Below, one piece after another: positions 22,739 to 34,426 of a DNA stretch of 64,000 nt. Origin of the DNA: Hygrocybe punicea (taxonomy: Eukaryota; Basidiomycota; Agaricomycetes; Agaricales; Hygrophoraceae); the NCBI GenBank assembly GCA_963556145.1, contig OY744463.1, positions 5,766,001-5,830,000 of the forward strand, read 5' to 3'. The position numbers and the translations under genes were made by a program. How positions within the stretch are numbered: the first letter of the stretch is position 1; each line of letters opens with the position of its first letter. The notes under the pieces were generated by a model. The model was not told the origin of the DNA, did no database searches, and saw nothing but the letters and a program-made list of their open reading frames with translations.

Positions 22739-23553
22739 ATTATCGATGATGGAATGCAAAGGGGGCCGTGGGGGGCCTTAATGGTACAGGTGAGTACCCA
22801 TCTCCCTCCTGCTTTTCCCCCACGTACTTACCCCTTCCCGCCACTCGTTTGGGGCTGGGAGCCCTCCCCCATCCATCCCCTCTCCATTTCCCCCAACCGC
22901 CTCGCTTCCTGGACCTTTCCTCGCCACCCATCGCCACCCCCCTCTCCATGCACCCTTCCCCAGCCCCCAGTGTCCCTCCCTCCCATCACCCACCCTCCAC
23001 CACCCTTCGCTATCAATTTCAGACCCAATCCGGCGCCTCCGCGAAGGTGAGTACCCGCCGGTTCGTCGGCGGCACCTCATGTATCATAATTTTTTATTTC
23101 TTTTATTTCTCTTTTATTTTGTTTATTTTCATGTATATCAGCCTATATACGGTATTTATAAGAATATACCTATGATATGTAAAAAATTCCGTGAGAAAAT
23201 ACAGCGGGATAGTGAATTTGTCATGCACAACAACAACAACAACGAACGCGTATGCCTGTGAGTGATGGGCGGGGCCATGGCAACGGTGACGGGAAAGCCC
23301 GAGCCCATCAGTGCCCTTGTTCCTGACCGGACCTGACGTTCCCGAAACGAGTTATTGCCGTATTTAGGACACTACTACATTACTAGTATATGCTACTAAT
23401 AACTACTAATAAGACTTATATACTGAGGCTAGGGTGGAGACTGATTTATGGCCGGATCGTGGTTTTAAGACTTCAGAGCCTTATAATAGTGGTTGAGACA
23501 TGTGTTCAACCACTATTATAAGGCTTGTAGTGTGGGAAGGTCAGGTGCAAAAT
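22739..23553. repeat. Repeat R1, copy 1
   Basis: Near-identical to 36673-37487. Starts TATCGATGATGGAATGC; has two exon-like pieces, each followed by GTGAGTACC; and ends with the long hairpin GCCTTATAATAGTGGTTGA and its complement (23482-23527), then about 25 bp. Confidence 0.8.
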
Positions 23554-23939
23554 CCTTGCTTATTGTGTACAAGTGACATATATACAAAAGGATTATTCTA
23601 TTTGGCACCCAGGGGCACTTGACTTCCCATGCACCCCTTGCCTTATAAAGTGATAGCTAAGTAGAATAATTTGGACCAATCAATTTTAACTCAAGTATTA
23701 CTGATGATAAAATGACTGTCATTTCCTGTTAAGGGTTACCAGTAACACAATCATGGTAGTGCCAGCGTGACATGGAGCAGTATCATCATCAGCTCCAGAT
23801 GGATGCAGAGGCTGAGGAGATTGAAGACAAATCCCGGCTGCAGCTCACTATAGCTGCAGCCATCATGTACACAGGAGCAGAAGAATCTCAATTGGTGAAG
23901 TCTCGCATTTGACATCCCAGTTGACTTTACCTCTGTCAT

Positions 23940-25231
23940 TCCCAGCTCTTCCAAATCCATGTATTAGTACCCTCTGGGTACAGTTGCGCTGCAGCCACAA
24001 TGACTGAGCATACATCATGACTATGGGTTTTGACGTCGCCTCATTTGACAAGATAATTGCTGAAGGGTTTGGGCAGGCCTGGTACAGTGTGCCTATTCCA
24101 TGCAGTGACACCAACATGAAGGCTCCTGCATGCCCAAGTTGGCAATCACTGGATGCCGAGGGTGCTCTTGAACTTGTTCTCCATTACCTCAACTCCACCA
24201 TGCACGAAGTCAGCCTACAGGAAATTTTTGCTCTGATTCCATCCACTGTCTCGTGATATCTTTGCTTCACCCTGGATATTCTACTACAGATTCTCCACCA
24301 GCATACATTTCACAATGCCCGAATCTCCTGGGTTCAGTAAGAAATTAGAATTCCAGAAGCACAACCTCCTCATACGCAAGCACCATCTGCTTCTCACAGG
24401 CATGTTTGTGAGCATTGATGGGCTCAATTTACCAGTACAAACATCAGATGACATTGACAGTGAAAATGCAACACACAATGGCTGGTTATCAGAACATTTT
24501 ATTGGTTCTGCTATTATTTTCTCCTCGAGTGGTCTGTGTTTCCTATTGTCACCTTTGTCAATCTGACATCTTTGCTTAAGGTCCAATTATTGCAGTACAT
24601 ACCAATGCACCTGGTAGCTAGCACAACTCATGTGTTGCAAAGCCTATTTATGAGAACCTCCAGACAAGGACACCTCCTGGCTTCTATCTTGTCACAGATA
24701 CTGCATTTCCCCAAGGAACAACGAAGATACAAGGTCGCATCCACACCCCTCTCAAGTCAGGGACACATGTTCCTGGAACCACTGAAGCTGCTACTCAGGA
24801 ATCGTCAGGAATTGAGTTGGGATTGGGAACTGACTCTACAAAACAAGGGATCCAACTACTAAAGGAAACTGACCCATGGGAACTCTGGTCACGTGACTAC
24901 ACAGGCACATCTAATCCACCATCAACTTCTATACCAACAGATGGCAGACTGGGGCAATAGAAGCCTGTAGGGCTTCTTTGGGCAGCTTCACATTCCTCTT
25001 GAAGTGAAATATGCTGATAAATGGGTAGACCTCCTAGAAATCTGCTTACACCTGCACAACCTCTGTTGCTGCCTTATTGGATTCAATCAAATCCAGAGTG
25101 TCTATGTGCCTTGCTGGCGGGATAACAGGGCACAAGAGGAGCTGTGGTTGAATTTTGAGAAAATTCTGTTTGCAGATCAGCAGAAGGTGGATCAGGTCTC
25201 ACAATTTCACACAGAAGCTCATTATGAGTAG
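23940..25231 (+). pseudogene. PIF/Harbinger-like DDE transposase, decayed
   Basis: Pieces of one fungal DDE_Tnp_4-type protein occur in order but in different frames: MTMGFDVASFDKIIAEGF, LNSTMHEVSLQEIFALIPST, VSRYL, SIDGLNLPVQTSDD (first catalytic region), NGWLSEHFIGSAIIF, TDTAFPQGTTK (second catalytic Asp), then DLLEICLHLHNL and EKILFADQQKVDQVSQFH at the C-terminus. A TGA interrupts before AYIMTMGFD, where the family has Trp. The N-terminal zinc region is not seen. Clearly inactive. Confidence 0.7.
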
Positions 25232-25394
25232 TCTATTGTCATGTAACATGTATCTTCTGTGTATGTACTTTTTTATGTTACTTTTGGATAGCTTGGAAGA
25301 AATCTATGTTAAGTTCGGGAGGTAAAATTCAAACATCACACTGGTATGGTGCCTCATTTAGGGCATTTTGCAAATTTATTTTCAGAAAGGTTAT

Positions 25395-25560
25395 GGATGA
25401 CAAGTAATGACAGTGAGGAGGATGGTAGTGTGGCAGGACTCGGAGACAGAGATGAAACAACAAGTAAGGACAGTGGGGTGTGGGTAGTAAGGACAGTGGG
25501 GTGTGGGTAGTAAGGACAGTGGTGTGGGCAGGAGATAAAATTAGCTAGGACAACAAGTAA
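25395..25560. repeat. About 25-bp minisatellite
   Basis: Repeats of TAAGGACAGTGGGGTGTGGG with degenerate flanking units. Confidence 0.7.
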
Positions 25561-25639
25561 CAACAGTGAGGCACTCAGGTGCAGAAGATGATGATCCTAT
25601 CCTGTGGACTTAGATGATAACAGGAGGGGAGTTCTCGCC

Positions 25640-26640
25640 ATCCTGTTTAATGACACGAACTGGTCTGGGCTTAGCCAATGGGCACTTCATACCTGCATCA
25701 GCAGTTGCTGTGGAGCAGGCATATGCATTGGTGTTGATCTAGCGATTGCAATCTGCTGACTGAGTCTGATTTGATAAGGACATGTTCAGAATCGACAGTG
25801 ACAGGTTCAGATTTGATAGTGAAGGGCTCAGATTTGATAACGACGTGCTCAGATTTGATAGCAATGGGCCAGTACTTTTCACTCTACCACGTGTTCCTAC
25901 CCACTCCCTAGGGACTCCCTAGGGACTACATTCCATCCAACATGACTTAGGGAGTGTTTGTAGTGGTCCCTAGGGACTCCCTAAAAAACTCGGCTTTTCG
26001 TAACCATTTTGCTTATATCTCAATCACTATTCAAGTTATTACCATTTTTTTGTTACAGTTCAATTTAAAGCCTCAAAGCCTTTGATTTGGCTTGTTAGCT
26101 CTAGACTTTTATTCAAGTAGTCTTTAGAGAGTCCCTAGGGAATGCCTAAAAAACTCGGCTTTTCTCAACCACTTTTTAAGTTAGTTACATCTCAATGTCA
26201 TAGCTCAATCTAAAGCATGAAAGCCTTTTATTGGGCTTGCTTTATATATTTTCACCAATATTGAAGCTAATAAATAACTTTAAGACTGGAACTAGAATGA
26301 GTTGATCTAATGACTATTCAGCTTGATTACTTGTATATATTATAGAGAAAAATGCCATCAAGTATTCCCATATTCAGTCATCTCTGTCAATATCAATTCC
26401 ATAGTCCTCATCCTCATCTCCATCCTCATCTTCATCTTCATCTTCATCCTGATGACCAATTTTTGAGTTTTGCTTGTTGATGACATGTTCTGTATGAAGA
26501 TACTGTGTGCAGTCAGGTACTTGGTCACACCAGGTACCTGGTCAATGTCAAATGTTGCATCCAGCCTGTTGTTGCTGTCTTCAATTGCAGTTGGCTATCT
26601 ATGATATGGCCACAATAATGGTAGTTACAACTCATAAGAA
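25640..26640. other. No gene seen; short diverged duplications
   Basis: Contains CTCAGATTTGATA repeats (about 25790-25860), two diverged copies of CCTAAAAAACTCGGCTTTTC (about 25980 and 26145) and a TCATCTTCATC microsatellite (about 26400-26450). Confidence 0.5.
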
Positions 26641-26649
26641 CATTATGCA

Positions 26650-26700
26650 CTTGGGGAAGTGGGCCATCGCAAACGTGGCATGAACGAGTTCTTCTGGGTT
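26650..26700 (-). mobile_element. Variant RCE G-end, body decayed
   Basis: CTTGGGGAAGTGGGCCATCG, then CAAACGTGGCATGAACGAGT and TCTTCTGGG, the same variant as at 13386. The stem GCCAtCG / CGTGGC is kept although the loop bases differ. No matching H-end found nearby. Confidence 0.5.
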
Positions 26701-27017
26701 CCATTCGATCATTTAATGTACATTATTTATTCTACAATTTGTTTGTGTAAAATATAACAAGAGTAATCATAGTATATGAACATTTATGGAATTTGAAATC
26801 ATACATTATATGTTATCCTGTTCTGTCCGTGTTACAATTTGTCCTCATTTGGGGCCTTTAATCTAGGGACTACTGCTCTTGGACAATATTAGGTATACTT
26901 GTTTAAGTCAACCAATATTGCTACTGTTACCATTATTTATCAGTGCTCTACAAACAGGTATAATAAGAATTTAATCTTTTCATGTCATACATCCTAATTC
27001 TAACAATCCTATATTTA

Positions 27018-28845
27018 CAGCCATTTTTGAAATTCTTGAGACTTTTTGAATTTCTTTGATAGTTTAGAAAAATGTTAACTTATAAAATTTTTAGTGCTGC
27101 ATTTTATATCTCATGAAATACTGCATGGATTGACATGGTTATAGAGGGAAAGTTGTACTATGTCTTAAGGGCTATCTACTCCTGTAATTGCATTCAGAAA
27201 ATATTTAGTGTATGGTGAGTTGTGGATAAAACAAAAGGCAAACCAGTACTTTGTGACACCTCAAATGACTTGTTTAGTGGGCCAGTGCTGCACATGGCAT
27301 GAACGAGTTCTTTTTTCCCCCTCCCCACTTCCATGATGAAGTAAACAATAACATTAAATTGCATAAAGCATGTTACATGTGGTATAAGACATATAGTATA
27401 TGTTGTATATTGATAAGCCCACCTCTCATCATAGCAATATAAAAAGTAAAATAAAATAAAACTGCATAGTGTGTCTCAACCCTACTTCTCTATAACCTTG
27501 CTGCACAACAAATGATAATATGAAGACAGCTGTGTTTGAGTGGACCAATGTTGCATATGGCATGAACAAAGTCTTGTTTCTGTTACTGGATTTTTATTTG
27601 TATGATTATTATGAACATCGATATATTTGCTTGAAATATATAATTAGCATATAATATATACAGGGATATCACATTGAATTATATGTTTTCAGTAAAAATA
27701 TCATTATATCATCTGAGTTACATTAATTTCTGCTTATATGGCTGATATTTCCATATATAGTGAAAGTGGTCACATGTGACTATGACTCCAGTAATCACCT
27801 CAAAATTTAGCATATATGATGTAAAATTACCTTATATGGTTAGACTGGTCACATGTGACTGTCACCATTGCGATCAGCAAAAAATTTGCTATACAATATC
27901 AGAAATTGCCTTATATGGTTAGAGCAGTCACATGTGACTGTCACGTCTTGCCCGAAATGGTTATATTAGCCAGCATTTCAATTTTCAGCTGATTCTGACA
28001 AGAATTGAGGCTGGTACGAATATTTTGAATATAATTTAAAGGTAATTTGTCTTTTGTGAGACAACCCATATTTGGATGCTTATGTAAGCTTGTCCACACA
28101 TGGCCCCAACAGTATCTGATTTTCCAATATCAAAAGTAGAATCATATCTCTTGCCCAAAAAATTTTTCTCTATAGGCGATCATAGAACATTAATTAATTA
28201 ATTAATTAATTAGTTAATTATGAACCCTCACTGGGTCCTGGTTTGATAAAGAATGAGTCTTTTAATAAATTAAAAGAACTCATAATATTGTCAAGTAATG
28301 CCATCAAATGAACTCCTATGAAGAAGATTGTAGAGAGAAAGTTGTTCATTTTGTCAAGGGCTCAAAGTACATATACTGTGTTTTTCTTTATTCTGTGTTC
28401 TTTGTGCCAATATTTATTACTTTTGTAGTCATGATCTCAATGCAGACAAGCATAGTAATGATGTAATATTGGCTCAAAGAACAAAAAATAAAGGAAAACA
28501 CAGTATATGTACTTTGAGCCCTTGACAAAATGAACAACTTTCTCTCTACAATCTTCTTCATAGGAGTTCATTTGATGGCATTACTTGACAATATCATTTG
28601 GGGTGTCACAAAGTACTGGTTTACCTTTTGTTTTATCCACAACTCACCACACACTAAATATTTTCTGAATGCAATTACAGGAGTAGATAGCCCTTAAGAC
28701 ATAGTACAACTTTCCCTCTATAACCATGTCAATCCATGCAGTATTTCATGAGATATAAAATACAGCACTCAAAAACTTTCTAAGTCAACATTTTTCTAAA
28801 CTATCAAAAAAATTCAAAAAGTCTCAAGAATTTCAAAAATGGCTG
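27018..28845. mobile_element. Foldback MITE with Tc1-type ends
   Basis: Outer ends CAGCCATTTTT / AAAAATGGCTG, with TA on both sides (27016-27017, 28846-28847). Arms of about 350-430 bp pair almost throughout once RCE-3 (27269-28285) is removed. The terminal sequence resembles the T2 repeat (AAATTCTTG...ACTTA.TA.AATTTTTAGT). It has no coding capacity and is probably moved by a T2-like transposase. Confidence 0.7.
27269..28285 (-). mobile_element. RCE-3, complete, with empty site known
   Basis: G-end at 27269, H-end hairpin finishing at 28285. Host sequence is CAAATGA before and TATTGTCAAG after. The opposite arm of the host MITE (about 28585-28615) carries the unbroken CAAATGATATTGTCAAG, so insertion was between A and T with no duplication. 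Confidence 0.85.
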
Positions 28846-28929
28846 TAATGGCCCACTTTCCCACCCAGAAGATATCCTTGGAGTTTGATGTCCAGTTTGA
28901 ATTTACAACTGGTGAAAATATTGATTGTC

Positions 28930-31043
28930 CTACTTTCCCACCCAATAGTCCTCAATTATATTGTATAACTGCTTTCGTGCATAAACTGCTAGCAGAAGAA
29001 TTTTATTTTCATATCTTTTAAAATCATCATCTGACATGATACCAATGTGACCATCTCGCTTACATGTTGCTCCAGTTGTCATGCCATCATGATACCAAAT
29101 TGTTCCATCTTCTGATATGAATCGAGATGTAAAGCGATATCCTCTAGCATATACAATACCTCTTAGATACAAATTTACTGACTTTTCATTTACATTTACA
29201 GTTATTTGATGGCTGGTAATCATGTTTATGTTGGGATATTCTAATACCAGCAAATCAGGTATTTTTGTATAGTATATGGTATGGATCATTGAATTATTAC
29301 ATAGTGGACACTTAATTTTAACATTATTTGCAATATTTTGCACCCAATCAGATGTTGAGCCAGAAACAGATGGATCAGCATGCAATAGATAGGTAAGTTT
29401 GTCATCTTTTTCAGGACCTTCATAATCACAGTAAGAACAAATGAGCTGTGAAGATGCAATACAATCTCGTGGTTTCAGCATTTCCATACATAGTGTAGCA
29501 ACACTGATGCCAGTAGCACCCATGGGAAATTGTTCGGGATCCTTTGCATGGAGTTTCATTCTTACTGCATTTCTTACATTTTCAAAGCTTAATTGTGAAG
29601 CCATCATGTTAAACCCATGTACAAGTGTTGACAGATAAATGTTTCCAATTGACTGAAATCTTGTTGTCCAACTTGCAGGATGTTCTGCCCATATATTGTA
29701 CAAAATAACAAAGAGTGAATCATATGCACAACTCCAGTTGTTTTTATCCCAATGTAAGCCACAAGGAGTAAGAATAGTGCAACCACCTTCATGAGTTATA
29801 ATTCTCTTTTTCCTACTCAAAAGTGGTGTCTCATCATGTTCATCATAAGTACATTTCAAATTTTGCTTTACTGGTGAGCTTCCTTTTGCGGGCACAAAAC
29901 CAAGACTGGCTTGTTGAAGTGAATTTTGCTTAGCTTTTCCATCAGTGGATTTTCCAATGAGTTGCCATGAACTGTCAATGACTACAGGAAGCATAGGTAG
30001 TGGATCTCTGGCAGACCATCTTAATGCTGTATCTACTTTGGCAGGAACATAATCAGTGCCTTTCCATAATTGATATTGACGAATCAATGTATTGTGGAGT
30101 TGCCCATTTAAGTGGTCCGGTAGTTGTCCTTCATATCTCAGCCTTGTGATATCATCTAATATTTCTTGTTCTCTGAATTCTTGTCTGAGATAGCCACTGC
30201 AACCTCTTGTAATAACATTGGGATCAAAACCTTGGATAATTATAGTGCCTGCTGCACTTGCACTTCTAGACAGAGCAGTGTAATATGACATATGTGAAAA
30301 ACAGCTATTTAAATGTACAACATTGTAAGGGTGGGTTTTTCCCTGAGATGCATGAGCTGTCATAGCAAAGTTGGGCAGCACCCATACTTGTTGTCTTTCA
30401 ACAGATTCTTTCAGATCACTGGGGAATAGACAGTGAATTGTTTTTGTGCTCTTCACAATAGGAACAACATTATCTGGTAGACCAGGTATTTGAACCAATT
30501 GAGGTGGATTATCCAATTTCACAAAGAGTGTATCAAGAACACGTTTATCATAAGGGCCTTTGATTGATTGCCAGCCAACAACAATGCCTTCCTGGCCTTT
30601 GGTGATGCATAATTCAGTTGCATTGTTATTTCTGATCATTACAGGCATGCCAAGACACAATGGAAGCTTTCCAGGAAAGTCTTCAGTTGCTCCATGGTTG
30701 AGTTTCCAAATCTCAAGTTGTTCATCAAAATTAATCTGATTTGATTGGTGAATTGTCTTTGATGCCACTTTGGATTTCCCCCATTTGGTTTTATTAGCTG
30801 GATCACTTTCTTTGCCCCATTTGTCCATAGAGTAGAAGTGGGTCAACTTTTGATTTGTATCCTCTGCAAAACGCTCACATCCAAGCTGGTTGATTCTGTC
30901 TTTTTGAGAGTGCACTCCACAGATGATAGTAACATTTCTGAAGTTTTTTGCAGCAACATTTGGCTGATCTGGGAGTTTGCCAGCAATTCTCTTTCTCAGA
31001 AATCTGATGTCTTCAGGGGTGCATGCATCATATCGCATGTTCA
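28930..31043 (-). pseudogene. Helitron copy B: helicase C-terminal part plus USP-like domain
   Basis: One open frame to the stop at 28930. It starts inside the helicase (NMRYDACTPEDIRFLRKRIA), continues through the GVHSQKDRINQLGCERFA block and the late helicase motifs NFAMTAHASQGKTHPYNVVH and SYYTALSRS, then a linker, then the USP-like domain: nucleophile box NNWSCAYDSLFVIL, zinc pairs CSYC and CPLC, and the final GIVYARGYRFTSRFI with WYHDG. The His expected in YHF is Arg here, so the peptidase may be inactive. The 5' part is cut off by an RCE G-end at 31044; the reading frame runs on into that element by chance. Confidence 0.75.
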
Positions 31044-31368
31044 CTTGTTTAGTGGGCCAGTGCTGCGCATGGCATGAACGAGTTCTTCCCAAAGTTCCAA
31101 TCTTTGCTCTGAGTTGATATACTGCCACCTCATAAATAATATTGAGCAAGACTAAGCCCACCACTCCCACCCAGTATTCTAGTGCAAAAGTTGTTGTTGT
31201 AGACTTGCTCAGCCCAACCTCTTTTTTTTCCTTATCTCATACAAATTTAGAGAAAAATTTGGCCACCCACCCACCTACATATAACTTTAAGCATATATTG
31301 CCAGCACAAGATTCTTGCCTCTGCATTGTCTAACATCAGCATCAGATAATTTATCAAGCATACCATCA
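31044..31368 (-). mobile_element. RCE G-end and short body inserted in Helitron B
   Basis: Begins CTTGTTTAGTGGGCCAGTGC, then GAACGAGTTCTTCCC. It breaks the Helitron B helicase gene at A31043. The rest of its body is unlike the other RCEs and its H-end is not identifiable. Confidence 0.5.
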
Positions 31369-32629
31369 TTACGAGTTCTTTTAATTTATTAAAAGACTTG
31401 TTCTTTATCAGACCTGGTTCAGTGAAGGTTCGTAATTAATTAATTAATTAATGTTTCTGCATCGCCTATAGAGAAATTTTTTTTGGGCAAGAGATATGAT
31501 TCTACTTCTTATGTTGGAATGTAACATAAAATCTGGGCCATGTTTGGAGTGGCTTACATAAGGATCCAAATATGGGATGTCTTACACAAGACAAATTACC
31601 TCCCAATTATATTCAAAATATTCATACACCCTTCAGTTCTCATCGGAATTAGCTGAAAATTGAACTGCTGACTAATATAAACATTTCGGGCAAGGTGTGA
31701 TAGTCACATGTGACCAGTCTAACCATATATGGTAATTTTGCATAATATATGCTAAATCACATACTGCTCATCATATTCATTACACAAATACAATTATATT
31801 CAAAATATTTATCCTGGTCTTAATTCTTATCAGATTCAGCTGAAAATTGAACTGCTGCCTAATATTATCATTTCGGGTCAGATGTGACAGTCAGATGTGA
31901 CCACTCTAACCATATAAGGCAATTTCTGATATTGTATAGCAAATTTTTTGCTGATCACAATGGTGATAGTCACATGTGACCAGTCTAACCATATAAGGTA
32001 ATTTTATACCATATATCCTAAATTTCGAGGTGATCACAGGAGTCATAGTCACGTGTGACTACCATTACTATATATAGAAATATCAGCCATATAAGCAGAA
32101 ATTAGTGTAACTCAGATGATATAATGATATTTTTACTTGAAACATATAATATAATGTGATATCGCTGTATATATTATATACTAATTATATATTTCAAGCA
32201 AAATCACTTATTGATGTTTGTGATGTTTGTAATAATCATACAAATAATATTCAATAATAGAAACAAGACTTTGTTCATGCCATATGCAACATTGGTCCAC
32301 TCAAGTACAGCTGTCTTCATGTTATCATCTGTTGTGCAGCAAAGTTATGGAGAAGTAGAGTTTAGCAAATGTAAGTCAATTGTTATCATACTGTTTAAAG
32401 ACAGTTGTATTTGACAGTTGATGTATTGTGTTGCTCTCTTTTTTGGCTGAGAGTATTGCATAATGATGAAGTAAAGAAGACATGACAGTGGGAGAGGAAG
32501 TTGAGACATGCTATGCAGGTTTTTTCTTCTATTTTTATGTTCCTATGGTGAGAGGTTGCTATGATGAAAGTGAGGAGGGGAAAAAAAGAACTCGTTCATG
32601 CCATGCACAGCACTGGCCCACTAAACAAG
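31369..32629 (+). mobile_element. RCE-4, complete
   Basis: H-end hairpin at 31369, G-end at 32629, host A31368 and T32630. It is almost identical in inverted orientation to RCE-5 (33353-34426) but has about 190 bp more subterminal repeat. Confidence 0.8.
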
Positions 32630-33352
32630 TATGTCAGCACCTCCAACAGGTTTGATATGGGATGAAAATAATTACAGTTGTGCATATGATTCTATCCTGG
32701 TTGTATTGTTTGATCTCTGGAAGGAAAATCATATAGTATGGTCTAAAGTATTTCATGATATGAATGATTATCTGGCTACTTTATCTGATGGCTTCTCAGA
32801 TATATTGAAAGGCAATATGACATTTGTGCAACTTAGAAATGAATTAAGGGCTGTTTTGCATGATGAGCATCCTGAGACATATCTATTGGGACCTGTTGGA
32901 ATTAGTGTTGCAACTCTAGCCATGGAGCTTTTAAATGTAGACACTGCAGTCACATCTTCTCAGCATCAATGTACGAAATGTAAATTTGCTGAAAAACCAG
33001 TGGATAATCAACTTGGTTATGTTTTACATGGAGAAACTTCAGTTCAAGGGTCTACTATGAGTTGGATTGAAACATTGTCCCAACAAACACATTGAAGGTG
33101 TTCTAAGTGTCAATCAGCTATGCAACAAATCTCATTCTACAATAAAGTGCCACCTGTGCTTGTTTTGGAATATCCACTCATGGACATTGAGACCAGTCAT
33201 ACACTTGAGTTTGAGACTGACAAAGGCATCAAGTTATTGAGGTTGAAAGGAATAGTTTATTATGGCCAATATCATTTCACCAGTAGAATCATAAGTGCAG
33301 ACAAGAAGGTTTGGTTTCATGATGGTATGACTACTAGAAATACTTGTTCATA
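32630..33352 (+). pseudogene. Helitron USP-like domain between two inverted RCEs
   Basis: Open from 32631: nucleophile box TGLIWDENNYSCAYDSILVV, then GPVGISVATLAMELL, CTKC, and after a TGA (33093-33095) CSKC, EYPLMDIETSHTLEF, GIVYYGQYHFTSRIIS and VWFHDG. It belongs to the same subfamily as the fragment at 48115-48640 and differs from copies A and B. Both sides end exactly at RCE G-ends. Confidence 0.65.
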
Positions 33353-34426
33353 CTTGTTTAGTGGGCCAGTGCTGCGCATGGCATGAACGAGTTCTTTTTT
33401 TCCCCTCCTCACTTTCATCATAGCAACCTCTCACCATAGGAACATAAAAATAGAAGAAAAAACCTGCATAGCATGTCTCAACTTCCTCTCCCACTGTCAT
33501 GTCTTCTTTACTTCATCATTATGCAATACTCTCAGCCAAAAAAGAGAGCAACACAATACATCAACTGTCAAATACAACTGTCTTTAAACAGTATGATAAC
33601 AATTGACTTACATTTGCTAAACTCTACTTCTCCATAACTTTGCTGCACAACAGATGATAACATGAAGACAGCTGTACTTGAGTGGACCAATGTTGCATAT
33701 GGCATGAACAAAGTCTTGTTTCTATTATTGAATATTATTTGTATGATTATTACAAACATCACAAACATCAATAAGTGATTTTGCTTGAAATATATAATTA
33801 GTATATAATATATACAGCGATATCACATTATATTATATGTTTCAAGTAAAAATATCATTATATCATCTGAGTTACACTAATTTCTGCTTATATGGCTGAT
33901 ATTTCTATATATAGTAATGGTAGTCACACGTGACTATGACTCCTGTGATCACCTCGAAATTTAGGATATATGGTATAAAATTACCTTATATGGTTAGACT
34001 GGTCACATGTGACTATTACCATTGCGATCAGCAAAAAATTTGGTATATAATATCAAAAAGTACCCTATATGGTTAGACTGGTCACATGTGACTGTCACAC
34101 CTTGCCCGAAATGTTTATATTAGTCAGCAGTTCAATTTTCAGCTAATTCCGATGAGAACTGAAGGGTGTATGAATATTTTGAATATAATTGGGAGGTAAT
34201 TTGTCTTGTGTAAGACATCCCATATTTGGATCCTTATGTAAGCCACTCCAAACATGGCCCAGATTTTATGTTACATTCCAACATAAGAAGTAGAATCATA
34301 TCTCTTGCCCAAAAAAAATTTCTCTATAGGCGATGCAGAAACATTAATTAATTAATTAATTACGAACCTTCACTGAACCAGGTCTGATAAAGAACAAGTC
34401 TTTTAATAAATTAAAAGAACTCGTAA
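33353..34426 (-). mobile_element. RCE-5, complete, inserted in Helitron A
   Basis: G-end at 33353, H-end finishing at 34426. On its right side the Helitron A gene stops within NRRC; the fragment at 20405-21125 shows the uninterrupted sequence (NRRCPDCNS), which locates the insertion point. Confidence 0.8.

Noticed and set aside
31044..31170. N-terminus of the 746-codon frame as part of the Helitron protein
   Set aside because: These codons come from the inserted RCE end; homology to copy A begins only at 31043.
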